A DNA stretch of 64,000 nucleotides from Erigeron canadensis (lineage: Eukaryota > Streptophyta > Magnoliopsida > Asterales > Asteraceae): contig NC_057762.1 of assembly GCF_010389155.1 (NCBI RefSeq), positions 6,187,513 through 6,251,512 on the forward strand, given 5' to 3'. The stretch's first letter is position 1. Every line of letters starts with the position of its first letter. Below are positions 36,435 through 48,529 of the stretch, one piece after another. Made by a program: the position numbers and the translations under genes. The notes beneath the pieces were generated by a model that saw only the letters and a list, made by a program, of their open reading frames with translations, did no database searches and was not told the DNA's origin.

Positions 36435-37994
36435 ATGGTAAGACCAAGAAGAGCTGGAACTAACTATAGGGCTAACTCGGAAGAACCTCAACCGGAAGCT
36501 CAACCGGAAGTGCAAGGAGGTAGAGGTAGGGGCCGGGGTGATAGAGGTCGTGGTGGAGGACGAGGTAGGGGTCGTGGTGAGGCTCCCAGGCCTAACTTGG
36601 CGGATGTGATTGCTCAAACGGTCACCAATATCATGCCGACTATTGTTGCCCAAGTCCAAGCAACTCTTGATGGGAACAATGGGGTACAACCTAATGAGCA
36701 TCAAAATGTTGGAAACCCGGAAAATGTGAATGATGAGGGTGCTCAATCTCATGTTGTAGTAGAAGAAGAAGAAGAAGAACTCGAAAGAGCGGATAACTAT
36801 AGGGCTAGGTATAACCAACATGGAGTGTACCGCCAAGGTTGTCAATTCAAAGATTTCAAGAATTGTGGGGCACCGGAGTTTGATGGGTTGGGTGGGCCCG
36901 TGGAATGTATAAAATGGTTTGAGAGGATTGAAGCGGTGATTGAAAGGAGTCATTGTACTTATGATGACCGAATTTATTATGCCTCCGGTATGTTCAAGGA
37001 GGATGCTTTAAGTTGGTGGAACCAAGAGAAGGCCTTGGGTCGGGCCCACAATTTGGAATGGGCCGACTTCAAGAACAAAGTGAAAGAGAAATTTTGCCCA
37101 CCTTATGAGCTCCAAAACTTGACCATCGAGTTTGTCCATCTCAAAATGGACGGGGCCGACTACAAGGGCTATGTTAGACGATTCCAAGAGTTGTCTACCC
37201 TTGTTCCTCACCTAGTGAGCACCGAGTCTCGGGCCATTGAGAAGTTTGTTTTGGGTTTGACTCAACAAGTCCGTTCTCTCATCAATCCGGTCATGCCTAC
37301 TTCCATGGTCGAGGCTATTAACCGTGCCGGTAGTGTTACCGAAGACTTGTTAAGAAGTGGAGTTTTGAGTAAATCATCATCCTCATCATCAAAAAGAAAG
37401 GAGGTTGGGGAAACAAGTGGTCCAAGGAAGATGGGGAGGTTTGACTCCAAGAATGCTAATCGGGGTAGGGTGATGGCGGCGGTGGAGCCGGTGAAGAAGC
37501 CTTATGTGGGGCCCCACCCACATTGTGGAAGATGCAATAGACACCACCCCGCCAATGTTCAATGTGGGGCATGCTTTAATTGTAACCGTTTGGGGCATAT
37601 GGCGAAAGAATGTAGGGCACCAAGGGTGGGTACGGGTCCGCTCAATGTAGCTCCTATTCAAGCTCTTCCTCCTCAAGGCAATCAAAGAAGAGGCGAATGT
37701 TATGTGTGCGGTAGCCCAAATCATTACCGTAACAATTGTCCTCAATGGGTGGGACAACAAGTTCAAGTGGCCGTTCACCCCAATCAACTACAAATTGCCG
37801 GGCCTAACCAAAACCGGGGACAACAAGGTCACCAAGCGCAACCCCGTGGCCGAGCCTTTGCGGTCAATGCAAATGAGGCCCGTAATGATCCCAATGTTGT
37901 TGCAGGTACCTTTCTTCTTAATGGTCATTATGCAACGGTTTTATTTGATTCCGGAGCCGATTATAGTTTTGTGTCCTCTCGCTTTATCCTTTGA
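36435..37994 (+). CDS. Gag with zinc knuckles and start of protease (gypsy)
   Basis: 519 residues. An Arg/Gly-rich N-terminal stretch (about residues 28-50) is followed by the retrotransposon gag domain ([40 protein letters not shown]). Two CCHC-type knuckles follow ([14 protein letters not shown] and [14 protein letters not shown]), then the protease start, [11 protein letters not shown], with the catalytic Asp. It forms the particle and binds RNA. The frame ends at a TGA (37992-37994) inside the protease; pol continues one frame over. In this lineage gag and pol are usually fused, so the stop looks like a one-base deletion in CCTTTG. Confidence 0.9.
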   Translation: MVRPRRAGTNYRANSEEPQPEAQPEVQGGRGRGRGDRGRGGGRGRGRGEAPRPNLADVIAQTVTNIMPTIVAQVQATLDGNNGVQPNEHQNVGNPENVNDEGAQSHVVVEEEEEELERADNYRARYNQHGVYRQGCQFKDFKNCGAPEFDGLGGPVECIKWFERIEAVIERSHCTYDDRIYYASGMFKEDALSWWNQEKALGRAHNLEWADFKNKVKEKFCPPYELQNLTIEFVHLKMDGADYKGYVRRFQELSTLVPHLVSTESRAIEKFVLGLTQQVRSLINPVMPTSMVEAINRAGSVTEDLLRSGVLSKSSSSSSKRKEVGETSGPRKMGRFDSKNANRGRVMAAVEPVKKPYVGPHPHCGRCNRHHPANVQCGACFNCNRLGHMAKECRAPRVGTGPLNVAPIQALPPQGNQRRGECYVCGSPNHYRNNCPQWVGQQVQVAVHPNQLQIAGPNQNRGQQGHQAQPRGRAFAVNANEARNDPNVVAGTFLLNGHYATVLFDSGADYSFVSSRFIL

Positions 37995-40957
37995 TTGATG
38001 TGCATCCGTGTGCCCTAAACTATGTACTCGATATAGAAACGGTAAATGGCACCTTAGCAAAACTTAGTCAAATACTTCGTGATTGTATTTTGACTCTAAA
38101 CGACATCGAATTCTACATCGACCTTATGCCTTTTGAAATCGGTAGCTTTGACGTTATTGTGGGAATGGATTGGTTAACGGCGGTAAATGCAACTATTGAT
38201 TGTGGGGAGAGGGTTGTTAAAATACCGTTGTCTAGCGGTAAAATTCTTAGAGTTCAAGGTGAAACTTCCGATTCTCTAAATTCTAAAGTCTTTAGTGCTA
38301 CCATCTCAAAGGTAGAATTGAAGACTGTTCCTATTGTTTGTGAATTCTCTGATGTTTTTCCGGAAGAATTACCGGGATTACCCCCATCTCGTGAACTTGA
38401 CTTTCGTATCAATCTTATTCCGGGAGCCGCACCCGTGGCAAAAGCTCCTTATAGACTTGCCCTCACTGAAATGCAAGAACTCGAAGCTCAACTTAAGGAA
38501 CTTCAAGAGAAAGGTTTCATCCGTCCTAGTCAATCTCCTTGGGGTGCTCCCATTCTCTTTGTCAAGAAGAAAGACGGGTCGTTTAGAATGTGTATAGACT
38601 ATCGGGAGTTGAATAAGCTTACGGTGAAGAATCGATATCCTCTTCCTCGAATCGATGACCTTTTTGACCGACTTCAAGGTGCCAAGCACTTTTCCAAAAT
38701 CGATCTCCGCTCGGGTTATCATCAACTCCGGGTTCATGATGATGACATTCATAAAACGGCTTTCCGAACTCGGTATGGGCACTTTGAATTCACCGTTATG
38801 CCTTTCGGGTTGACCAATGCACCAGCAGTATTCATGGATTTGATGAACCGGGTGTGTCGCCCTTTCTTGGACAAGTCCGTCATTGTCTTTATTGACGACA
38901 TACTTGTTTATTCTAAAACGAAGGAAGAACATGCCGAACACTTGCGAGAAGTACTCGAGTTGTTAAGAAAGGAGAAATTGTATGCTAAATTCTCCAAGTG
39001 TGAGTTTTGGTTAGAGAAGGTTCACTTCCTTGGTCACATGGTAAGCAAAGACGGTATTCACGTTGACCCAAGTAAGATCGAAGCGGTTAAGAATTGGAGG
39101 AGACCCGAAACACCTTCCGAAATCCGTCAATTCCTTGGATTGGCGGGTTACTATAGAAGATTTATCGAAAATTTCTCCCGCATTGCACAACCTCTTACAC
39201 TCTTGACTCAAAAGGAACGGAAATTCGAATGGGGCAATAGACAAGAACAAGCCTTCCAAACTCTTAAGAACATGTTGTGTGAAGCACCCATTCTAACCCT
39301 TCCCGATGGAGTTGAAGATTTTGTAGTATATTGTGATGCTTCGGGGCAAGGATTGGGTTGTGTCCTTATGCAAAGGGGCAAAGTTATTGCATACGCCTCC
39401 CGCCAATTGAAGGTGCACGAGAAGAACTATCCGACACACGACTTAGAATTGGGAGCGGTAGTATTTGCTTTGAAGTGTTGGAGGCATTATCTCTATGGCA
39501 CCAAGTGCGTGATTTATACCGATCACAAAAGCCTACAACACATTTTTAATCAAAGTGAATTGAACATGAGACAAAGACGTTGGCTTGAACTCCTTAGTGA
39601 CTATGATTGTGACATCCGTTATCATCCGGGTAAGGCCAATGTGGTAGCCGATGCCTTGAGCCGGAAGGAACGAGTTAAACCAAGACGTGCTAGGGTTATG
39701 AGCCTCACGGTAGGACCAAACATTCGCGATCAAATCATTGCGGCTCAAGTACAAGCCACTCGACCAGAAAACTTTGGTAATGAGAATTTGGATGGTATGG
39801 AGCAACAATTCGATAGGAAGAGTGATAATGGGCTCTATTTAGTTGGAAGGCTCTGGGTTCCCATTTTCGGCAATCTAAGAACTCTTCTCATGCATGAAGC
39901 TCATCGATCACCTTATTCGGTCCACCCCGGGTCGGATAAGATGTATTTTGATTTAAGAGATTTCTATTGGTGGCCGGGTATGAAGCGAGATGTGGCTAGG
40001 TATGTGAGTGAGTGCCTTACTTGCTTACAAGTGAAAGCCGATCATAAGAAGCCACCCGGATTATTAGTGCAACCCGAGGCCCCCGAATGGAAATGGGAAC
40101 ACATTGCAATGGACTTCATAACGAAGTTACCGAAGACAAGAAGTGGTCGCGATACAATTTGGGTGATAGTTGATCGGTTAACGAAGTCGGCTCATTTCGT
40201 GGCCATTCGTGAAACCGATGGTGTTGACACCTTAGCTCGTTTGTACATCAAGGAAGTGGTGTCTAAACATGGAGTTCCGGTTTCTATCATCTCCGATAGA
40301 GATTCCCGGTATAACTCGAATTTATGGAGGGCCTTTCATCGTGCAATGGGTACGCGACTAAATATGAGCACGGCGTTTCATCCTCAAACGGATGGGCAAA
40401 CCGAAAGAACAATACAAACGCTTGAAGATATGTTAAGGGCATGTGCCATTGATTTTAGTGGGAGTTGGGAAGATCACTTGCCTTTGGTGGAATTTTCATA
40501 CAACAATAGTTATCATGCCACCATCCAAATGGCGCCTTTTAGAGCTTTATATGGTAGGGTTTGCCGATCTCCCTTAGCTTGGGCGGAGATCGGTGAAAGC
40601 CAACTCATTGGACCGGAGATTGTGGTGGAAACAACAAAGGTGATCTACCAAATCAAGGAGAGATTGCAATTGGCCCGTGAAAGACAAAAGAAGTATGCCG
40701 ATGTGAGGCGGCGACCGCTAGAGTTTGAAGCGGGGGATTATGTATTGTTGAAGGTGTCGCCATGGAAGGGTGTTATCCGTTTTGTGAAGAGAGGCAAACT
40801 CGGGCCAAGGTATATCGGTCCTTTTAAGATTATTGAACGGGTTGGGAAGGTTGCTTATCGGTTGGAATTGCCACAAGAACTTGGGGAGTACATGATGTCT
40901 TCCACATTTGCAACCTACGCAAATGCTTGGCGGACCCGACACAACATGTGCCTATGA
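37991..40957 (+). CDS. Pol: protease end, RT, RNase H, integrase (gypsy)
   Basis: 988-residue frame beginning in the protease (there is no real ATG; it is the continuation of gag after a frameshift). RT has [19 protein letters not shown], a following [13 protein letters not shown], and the catalytic FIDDILVYS. RNase H has [12 protein letters not shown] and YTDHKSLQ. Integrase has the HHCC zinc site (HEAH..CLTC), then [29 protein letters not shown] and a downstream Glu. The frame is open throughout. It ends at 40957 when a second frameshift near 40883-40888 diverts it before the chromodomain. Confidence 0.92.
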   Translation: MIDVHPCALNYVLDIETVNGTLAKLSQILRDCILTLNDIEFYIDLMPFEIGSFDVIVGMDWLTAVNATIDCGERVVKIPLSSGKILRVQGETSDSLNSKVFSATISKVELKTVPIVCEFSDVFPEELPGLPPSRELDFRINLIPGAAPVAKAPYRLALTEMQELEAQLKELQEKGFIRPSQSPWGAPILFVKKKDGSFRMCIDYRELNKLTVKNRYPLPRIDDLFDRLQGAKHFSKIDLRSGYHQLRVHDDDIHKTAFRTRYGHFEFTVMPFGLTNAPAVFMDLMNRVCRPFLDKSVIVFIDDILVYSKTKEEHAEHLREVLELLRKEKLYAKFSKCEFWLEKVHFLGHMVSKDGIHVDPSKIEAVKNWRRPETPSEIRQFLGLAGYYRRFIENFSRIAQPLTLLTQKERKFEWGNRQEQAFQTLKNMLCEAPILTLPDGVEDFVVYCDASGQGLGCVLMQRGKVIAYASRQLKVHEKNYPTHDLELGAVVFALKCWRHYLYGTKCVIYTDHKSLQHIFNQSELNMRQRRWLELLSDYDCDIRYHPGKANVVADALSRKERVKPRRARVMSLTVGPNIRDQIIAAQVQATRPENFGNENLDGMEQQFDRKSDNGLYLVGRLWVPIFGNLRTLLMHEAHRSPYSVHPGSDKMYFDLRDFYWWPGMKRDVARYVSECLTCLQVKADHKKPPGLLVQPEAPEWKWEHIAMDFITKLPKTRSGRDTIWVIVDRLTKSAHFVAIRETDGVDTLARLYIKEVVSKHGVPVSIISDRDSRYNSNLWRAFHRAMGTRLNMSTAFHPQTDGQTERTIQTLEDMLRACAIDFSGSWEDHLPLVEFSYNNSYHATIQMAPFRALYGRVCRSPLAWAEIGESQLIGPEIVVETTKVIYQIKERLQLARERQKKYADVRRRPLEFEAGDYVLLKVSPWKGVIRFVKRGKLGPRYIGPFKIIERVGKVAYRLELPQELGEYMMSSTFATYANAWRTRHNMCL

Positions 40958-41151
40958 ATGAAATTCGGGTGGATAAGAATTTAAATTTTGTGGAGGAGCC
41001 AGTAGAGATCCTGGACCGTCAAACCAAAAAGCTCAAGAACAAGCGTTATACCATTGTTAAGGTTAGATGGAATGCTAGACGCGGAGCCGAGTTCACTTGG
41101 GAGCGTGAGGATCATATGAAGTCCAAGTACCCGGATTTGTTTAATAATTAG
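40927..41151 (+). CDS. C-terminal chromodomain of gypsy pol, out of frame
   Basis: The frame reads [14 protein letters not shown], then [18 protein letters not shown] and MKSKYPDLF, the chromodomain tail that defines chromoviruses and guides insertion. It is one base out of register with pol. The register change lies in the GGGG run at 40883-40886. It should be the C-terminus of pol, not a separate protein. Confidence 0.85.
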   Translation: MADPTQHVPMNEIRVDKNLNFVEEPVEILDRQTKKLKNKRYTIVKVRWNARRGAEFTWEREDHMKSKYPDLFNN

Positions 41152-41179
41152 TGTTCTATTAGATTTCGGGACGAAATCC

Positions 41180-41196
41180 TTTTATCGGGGGAATAA
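41180..41196 (+). other. Polypurine tract of the gypsy element
   Basis: CGGGGGAATAA just before the 3' LTR at 41197, in the position where plus-strand DNA synthesis is primed. Confidence 0.75.
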
Positions 41197-43605
41197 TGTA
41201 ACATCCATGAATTTTGACCCGTTGACTTTAAGTGTCATGTTATGAATTATAGTAGTTAAATGACTAATTGTATACTCAATGAGCCGGTTGACGGTGTGCT
41301 AGATGTAATGTCGTGGGTTTTGAACTAATTAGTTATGTTGACGGGTCAACCCATGGATCAAAGTCTTGACCCATGACCCACCTTAGTCAACCCAACCCCC
41401 CACCCACCTTATCCTTTCCTTCCCTTATTCTTCTTATCTCTCTCTTCTTTACTCCCAAGAACACACTCTCCTTTCACTCTCTCTCTCTAATTTAATTCAT
41501 AGTTCATGGAAATTCAAGCTTAGTTAATGCAAGAATAATAAATCTTATCACCATTTTAACTTCATATCAAAAACTTGGGTTCCAAAGTGTAAGAAATGAC
41601 CTCATTTGAATCAAATTCGGGTTTGAGGATTTGTGAAGCTTTTGGTAAGTAAATTCTACTCTATGACCTTCACTTCATGTTAGTAAATGTATCTATAGTT
41701 GTGCCAAAACATTTTCGGGTCACAAATCGGGTCAAAAGTCGAATTAGGGTTTGTCTAGGGTTAGTAATGGGTTAAACCGAATTTGAACTTGAGTTTGGTG
41801 TTTTGAAGAAAGATTTTAAAGTGGGTTTGGGTTATTCATGTGTAAACATGCTTAATTATGCTTCATATTGAGTTTTGATGCTTCACAAATCGATTTTGGG
41901 TGTCAAAAATGAGTTGTGGGTTAGTTTTGGTGTGTTTAGGTCGAAATGGGTTGCTGATGCTGAACTGGGTGAGCTGCTGCGCAGCTAGTTAAGCTGCTGC
42001 GCAGCTTCACAATTCTGTTTTTCAGCTGCTGCGCAGCTAGTTAAGCTGCTGCGCAGCTTCGCGAGTCTGTTTTTCAGCTGCGGCGCAGCGATAAGTTGCG
42101 GCGCAGTTGGGGGCTTAAATCACTTAACTTTTTCCTAGCTTTAGTTCTAACATCCTAGGATCGTCCCGACCTTTCCGGAATGTACTCTTATGACCTTATT
42201 GGTGCCCTACACATGACAAACGAGTCGTTTAAAGTTGGGTGTCCTCTTTGGAACCTAATTCAAGACATTAACATAAACTAAATAAACATATAACTTATGT
42301 TTGAGAATGAGGCGACCTTGGGGCGACTTCATTTTGGTTACAAACTATTACATGACCTCCCTAACGACCATGTTGGGTCCCGAAAGTCTTTCAAAGCCAT
42401 AAAGTAAAGCTAAAATCTAGTTAGAGAATCGTCTTTGGTGAATAATGCATGTCTTGTATACATTACTAGGTTGTGGACGCGTGGAGCACTATAATCACCT
42501 ATAATCTCATCTTAATTCGATATTAGCCTCTTTTGCCAATCAAGGTGAGTTCGTATCTCCCTACTCTATTGAGATTCGGGCTGAAAAGTGTACATTGTGT
42601 GTTTATTTGTTTGAATTAGTTGTTTGTTGATTGAATGAAGATTGATGGATGAATCATTGAAATGTTTTGTGTATGTTGGTATTGAGAAAGGTTATATTTA
42701 GATTAGATGTACATACATGGAAGTCGACTTCGCGTTCAAAAGGTTTGAGATGTGGAGGGTTAGCCGCTGGTACACCCTGTATACAAACATCGAGGACTCT
42801 TTGAAAGCAAGCCCTCTCAAGTGTATGTATGTATAGTTTCATCATATTGTTGGTTATTGGATGTTGGATTGATGGATTGTTGTGCTTGCATTGTGTTGGT
42901 TGCTTGAGATGATTTGGTTGTCTGTTGAGACAAATGTGTTCATCCAGGTATAGACGTATACACTGGTGTTGGTCATCCGGGTTTATAGACGTATATTCGC
43001 CGACGTTTTTGAGATGCCACAATGGTCATGGTGATGACCTGTGAGTATCGTTGCATAGATGGCATAATGGCCCTACATATTATATGTATTTTGGTTTGGC
43101 ATGCATATCATTCACATCATGGCATTGACATTGCATTGATTGTTCTTATACGTTTGTTATATAGTGATGCAATGGTTGGATGACGTGTAAGACTACTTGT
43201 ATGTGATAATTGTTCTTGTTTTTATGATATGTGGTTATGGTCGGTGGTTCATCTTGGGCCACCACTACGAACTCACCAACCTCGTGTTGACTTGTAGAAC
43301 ACTTTTCAGGTAATCAGGTGGTTCAAGGATGTGATGCATGATCTGGTGTAGCTTTTGGTTTCGGGCATGGACTTTATGGATCAAGGATTCATTCGCCCAC
43401 TTTTGGATTAATGCTTAGGATCGATAGCCATCTCTAGAATTCTCTTTTGTAAACTTTGATGGTCATTTGCTCCTTGTGCATTGTTTGAATAATTGACTTG
43501 TCGTGGATTCACCGAATTCATTAATGTCATTTAGTTGCCTACGATAATCCCTCCTTGTGCTATATGATTTCCGTAATATTTCGAGCCCTAGCTCGGGGTG
43601 TTACA
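41197..43605 (+). repeat. Gypsy 3' LTR
   Basis: 2409 bp, identical to the 5' LTR except a C-run of six instead of seven (near 41396) and AATAATTG for AATATTTG (near 43490). It ends with the TSD CACAA. Confidence 0.92.
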
Positions 43606-44965
43606 CACAAGAAGTTGATTCGAGAGTCGAACGAAGATGCACAAGCTGCAGCAGGAGTAACCAGTGCCGCTGGCAGCCAAGTCAGTGCCGCTTGTGAACA
43701 CCAGCTCCGCTAGCCCATGCCCAGCGCCACTGGCAGGCCCAGCCAGCGCCGTTGGGCGTCCTAGATCAGCAACCGACTTAAACACCTATTTAAGTCAAAC
43801 TAACCCTCAAAACCTTAAGAAAGAGCCGATTTAGTAGCCTTGGCCGCCCCTATTCAACCGTAGTTCGTAGTTGTAGATTCCAAGAAGGTTTTGGAGCCTC
43901 TAACGCCTTCCGATCTTCATCCACGGTCTAGATCTACTCTTCTATTTTACTTTCTTTTGATAAACAATGTCTTTCATCTTTTCAGACTTTGTTATTCCTT
44001 TAATAATATCAGGCTAGTAGGTTGGATACTTGTTTGGATCGATGTGATCATGTAGACGTTTAATGTTTTACCTTGTATGTTAGAATCTCTTAGAGTGTGT
44101 TTTACTGTTTATCGTAGATCCATGTTTTACTAGATCTTCATATTATTATCGGTACTATATCTGATTATATTAGTTTAATTCTGATGGTTGTCTATAATCA
44201 TACGCTAGGACTAATATGCTAGGATGGAAAGCACTAGTCGGTCTATAACTGGTTGTAAAAGGTGATTAACTTGTAACTGAGGGATCCAGAACCATAGTAA
44301 TTAAGACAAATTGAACATGATGTCAGACGCGATCCTTTGACTTGGAAACGAGCACTGTGGTCACCGGAGATAGTTATTATCTGGTCATGGCTTAAGAGCC
44401 GAGTAACTAAAAGATGAATTGGTAACACAAACTTTAGGTCATTAATGTTTAAACAATGAATCTAGCGAGAATTTATTTACAGGTTAGTGTGAGTCTAACG
44501 ACAGCACTAGTAATTAGGCAAAGTGAATCTAACGAGAATCTGAGCCGTGATTAAGTTTCCAACAGTCAATCAAACGGGTAGAATAGTATTCGGTTGTACC
44601 ATGAAATCGGAGATGTCAAACAAGTATTTTAATTTAATTACTGTTATTAGGTTTTCCAATTATTTACGTTGTTTCTTCATAAACGGCCTGACCCGGTAAT
44701 ACCGGATATTTACTTTTGAGTATTAGTTTATTAGGAAATCGTGACAAACCCCAAAACAATTAAATATATTACTAGATTAGGTAGCGTTAAGCGTCCATGC
44801 AAACGATCTTAGTAGCGTTAAGCGTCCATGCAAACGATCTTATAGCTTATCACTAGACTACTACACTGACCGGGTTCTCTGCTCGTTAGGTGTGTGTGTT
44901 TTAAGATAGTTACTTGTACAAAATTTTATAAATTTAAAGACATAAATAAAGCCACCATCAATTAT

Positions 44966-45850
44966 CTTTCTTGCAAATCGAACACTTGTAAAATTTGCTT
45001 TGGCGGGTGATTTTCTTTCAAAATTTAATTGAGGTCTTGAAGCTTCATCGCTTTGGCCACGTCCTCGACCTCTAAAACTTCTGCCTCCTCTTCCACCACG
45101 GGATGAACTCCCTCTTTCGAAACTTTGTGGTGGCTTTTTATCACTTTGCAAGCCGGACTGAAATGCACTTTTAATGCCCTGCCAGTGTGACGTGTCATGC
45201 ATTGCTCGTAGGACTTCAACGAACTTAGCAATTCTTGAACACCCAAAGTTTTGAGATCTTTGGTGTTTTCAATGACTGCTATAATTGGATCAAATTTTTC
45301 TGGAATGGTAATGAGAATTTTTCCACGATTCTTTGGTCTTCAATTTCATCACCATAACTTTTCATCTGGTTAACCAAATCGGTTACTAGACGAATAGTCA
45401 TTAAGTGATTCATTTTCTTTCATCTTCATATTCTTGTAATCCCGTCTGAGAGACTGTAATTTGATAGCTCTCACTTTTACATCGTCTTGGAATTCTTGTT
45501 TGAGAAAACTTCCCAAGCTTATTTAGTTTTTTTGATCTACATGATCTTTGGAAATATTGATGGTATGACTCCCACTGAATCATACTTAAAACAGCTGCAT
45601 TTCTGCTTCTTTTATTTTTTTAATTCAGCCATTTGTTCAACCGTTTGTTTTTCAATTGATGATGACTCTTCAAATGTGTTATGGACATAATCTAACACAT
45701 CTAAAGATTGAAATACTGTTTTCATTTTGACGCGCCAATAATCGTAGTTTTCACCATCGAAAATTGGGACAACAACATGACTAAGATCAAATCCTGTCTT
45801 GCCATGATTGTTAAAAATATTGTAACTCGTTTAACCCAATATAGATTGAA
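44966..45850 (-). pseudogene. Copia gag, N-terminal part up to the split zinc knuckle
   Basis: From right to left on the minus strand: VPIFDGENYDYWRVKM (UBN2/DUF4219-type gag start, about 45.77 kb), a decayed middle with stops, an Arg/Gly/Ser-rich segment (GGRGGRSFRGRGRG, about 45.0-45.1 kb), and the start of the zinc knuckle, CSICKKDN. The knuckle resumes as HEEKDC at 33109. Together C-x2-C-x4-H-x4-C is exact. Confidence 0.75.
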
Positions 45851-45853
45851 AAA

Positions 45854-45866
45854 GCTTTGATACCAA
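45854..45866 (-). other. Copia primer-binding site
   Basis: The minus strand reads TTGGTATCAAAGC, nearly the initiator tRNA-Met complement, four bases from the 5' LTR at 45871. Confidence 0.75.
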
Positions 45867-45870
45867 CTTA

Positions 45871-46345
45871 TGTTGGAAATATGATGGGATATACTTAAAT
45901 CTTAATGAAACTTGATTGAATAAAATTTGGAGACTAAATTATGGTTACAAAATGATAGTATTACAAAGGAGGTAATACTTCAAGAATATGAGAACTTTTT
46001 GTTTACGTAAAACTTGGTTGCATGTCTTTTGAAACTTGATTGAAATGCATTATGAAACCTTAAATGCTAGTCATTTTATAGACTAGATTCATGCCAACAA
46101 AGTTGGTAAATATAATGAGAAAAAGCCTAGCCTACAATTGGAAAAGTGAACATTTATCACATGTTTTTACTTGGTGAATATCTTGGTGAAATTTGTTGTA
46201 GGAGACAATGAACAAAACATATCTAACATATGTTTGTTGACTAAAGTTGTAGTAGGCTAGTAGGTAACTCTTGTGCTGCATAGTAACAATCATGTAAAAA
46301 AAATCTTCCTTTCTTTTTTGAGAAAAGAAAACATGTTAGTTCACA
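45871..46345 (-). repeat. Copia 5' LTR
   Basis: 475 bp, starting TGTTGGAAATATGATGGG on the plus strand and ending TTCACA. TGTCT follows at 46346-46350. Confidence 0.8.
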
Positions 46346-46389
46346 TGTCTCAACTTTCAACATCTAAAATAAGCTTTAATTTTACATTT

Positions 46390-47330
46390 TCATTTCTCTT
46401 TTCTATTCTTTTCCTTGTATTAATAACTCGAAAATGCAGTGACAGTACTATGATCAAATAAGTCTATAATAAAATATCAAAGAAAATTGCTTGAAAATCA
46501 AGTTTCTCTCAATGTATAGATCAAGTTGTTAGTGTAACATTGGTTGTGTTTTGAACATTAGTTTGTCAAGATGGACTTAACAAAACGTTATCGAGGATAC
46601 TACCCATAAGATTGGACGTGGTTTGTAAAGATTGAAAGAAAAACATCCATTGAGATACAAAACAACACTCATTTAATGAAAGGTTTAGAAATATATTATT
46701 TGTCCGTACATCGCTCTATATATACAATTGTACAACACCTTCTCCAACTTCAATTCGCAACATCACCGCTTCTCCCACTTCACAACCAAATGGCTCATGT
46801 TTAGAGAGTTAAAGTACCACCCCCTCCTCTTATTTTCATAGCATCAATGCTTCTCGCAGTTGCCGTTTCATCGACACTTCCAAATCCAGTGGTTCCTCAT
46901 CTGTTTTCCCCACCTGTTTCTCGGTTCCAGTTTCATCATTACCGCCAACGAATTCAGTGGTTCCTTATCCTGACTCTCCACCTTCTCGTCTCCCACTACC
47001 GCCACTTTCATCAACAACGGTTGTGTTTCATCACAAACATCACTTGGTGGTTCATAATCAGCATCACCGGTATCACCACACTACCTTGCGTTTTACAAAA
47101 CCCAACACATCATGTATGACCAACACCAACACCTTCTCTATGTTTACAACCCTTGCCTCATATTCCACCACCAACATCACATTGAATTTCACCACCGTTA
47201 CCCCTACCCACCACCTCCGATTTCACCTGGCATTGAAATCACTACCACTTACATGACCCTTGATTCACATTCAACGACAAGGCTTTCTTTCTCCGCTTTT
47301 GATTCTTGCGTTACCTAGCAACCTTTAATC
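46390..47330 (+). pseudogene. Pro/His-rich small gene, tandem copy 1
   Basis: Repeat unit shared with 47.63-48.4 kb at an offset of about 1236 bp (TAATAACTCG at 46421 and 47657). A TATA-like CTCTATATATAC at about 46712 precedes a frame rich in Pro, Ser, Thr and His; the frame 46957-47256 reads VVFHHKHHLVVHN. The start region has a frame break (ATGGCTCATGTTTAG). Unknown function; low-complexity content makes the coding status doubtful. Confidence 0.4.
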
Positions 47331-47629
47331 TACACCCTATTTATGTACCAAGTTACCAACACGAGTGAGATTTTCACATTTAAAGGATATCAATGTGAAG
47401 TTACATCATATCATAAAAGTTTTATGCGCATGTTATAGTTAGTACTCCACTTTTTTGTGATTTTTAGTGGAATTATTAAATTTATATAAAAAGGGTATAT
47501 TTATGAAATTGTATTTATATATATATCAACTCAAAAATACAAATATCTTCCTTATTTTCGTTTCCTTTCTTGTGTTTTTTTTAACTCGAGAAGCTTTAGT
47601 TTTTTATAACTTTTCTTTTCATCTCTTTT

Positions 47630-48511
47630 CTATTCCTTTCTATCTTTTCCTTGTATTAATAACTCGAGAATGCAATGACAATGCTATGTTCAAAAAAGTA
47701 TATAGTACAAGATTAAAGGAAATTGCTTGAAAATTAAGTTTCCAACAATGTGATAGATCATGTTGTTAGTATAACATTGGTTGTGTTTTGAACATTAGTT
47801 TGTCAAAATGGATTTAACAAAACGTTATCGAGGATACTAGCCGTAAGATTGGATATGTGGTTTTTAAAAATTGAAAGAAAAAATCTATTAAGAAACAAAA
47901 CAACACTCATTTAATGAAATGTTAAGAAATATATTCTTTGTTCGTACATCCCTTTATATATACAACAGTACAACACCTCCTCCAGCTTCAATTTGTAGCA
48001 TCACCGCCTTTCCCACTTCACAACCAATGGCTTCTGTTTGGAGAGCTAAAGTGCCACCACCTCTTTCCGCTTTCACAGCATCACCGCTTCTCGCAATTGT
48101 CGTTTCATCGACACTTCCAAATCGACGGTTCCTCGTCCGCTTTCCCAATCAATTTATACAGTTCCAGTTTCATTATTACCGCGAACAAATCTGGTGGTTC
48201 CTCATCCTGAATCTCCACCTCCTCGTTGCCCACCACCGCCACCTTCATCATCACCACCGGTTGTGTTTCATCACAACCATCACTTGGTGGTTCATAATCA
48301 CTATCACCATCACCGATATCACCACACTACCTCGCGTTTTACAAAACCAGCACATCATGTACAACCAACACCAACACCTTCTCTATGTTTAACTGCAGAC
48401 ATTTTACATATAAATTTGAAGAAAACATGGATTGATATGAATGTAAAACACATTACTTGTTTCATCTTCTTGTTTGGAATTGTGATGTGTGCTAAAATAA
48501 AAGGAAAATAG
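47630..48511 (+). CDS. Pro/His-rich small gene, tandem copy 2
   Basis: Second copy with a better preserved start: TATA-like CTTTATATATAC (about 47950), then ATGGCTTCTGTTTGGAGAGC (48026). Two frames compete: 47919-48392 is open through this ATG, while the frame 48194-48511 carries PPPRCPPPPPSSSPPVVFHH, matching the conserved reading of copy 1. A single-base shift between them is likely. Proline-rich cell-wall-type proteins are one option; no signal peptide is convincing. Confidence 0.35.
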
Positions 48512-48529
48512 ATGTGGTATATAATAGTG

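Larger units (their letters stand above)
33303..43605 (+). mobile_element. Full-length young Ty3/gypsy chromovirus (Tekay/Del type)
   Basis: 10.3-kb element with TG..CA ends, LTRs of 2410 and 2409 bp and a perfect target duplication CACAA (33298-33302, 43606-43610). The only LTR differences I see are one C in a C-run and one A/T substitution near the 3' end, so it inserted very recently. Gag, protease, RT, RNase H and integrase follow in that order, then a chromodomain. Two single-base frameshifts break the coding, so this copy would need proteins from another. Confidence 0.92.
33115..44960. mobile_element. Solo LTR (TGATGAGCG...CCACCATCA) carrying a nested gypsy element
   Basis: Begins TGATGAGCGTTC and ends CCACCATCA, with TGATG/CATCA inverted ends and the 5-bp duplication ATTAT on each side (33110-33114, 44961-44965). 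After removing the gypsy element and one CACAA it is about 1.54 kb. No internal domain is seen, so a solo LTR is likely, probably of a Tat/Athila- or similar gypsy lineage. A 31-bp direct duplication (GTAGCGTTAAGCGTCCATGC) lies at 44780-44841. Confidence 0.7.
25586..46345 (-). mobile_element. Ty1/copia retrotransposon, full length but broken by nested insertions
   Basis: Two LTRs of 470 and 475 bp (25586-26055, 45871-46345), both TGTTGGAAATATG...TTCACA, and a perfect target duplication TGTCT (25581-25585, 46346-46350). Order on the minus strand is LTR, PBS, gag, protease, integrase, RT, RNase H, LTR, which is the copia order. A PPT-like GGGGAGAA adjoins the left LTR. Two later insertions (26966-30859 and 33115-44960) account for about 15.7 kb of its span, leaving about 5 kb of element proper. 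The lineage (Tork- or Ivana-like) is uncertain. Confidence 0.85.

Noticed and set aside
36378..36953. 191-residue minus-strand frame opposite gag
   Set aside because: Antisense shadow of the Arg/Gly-rich gag coding region.
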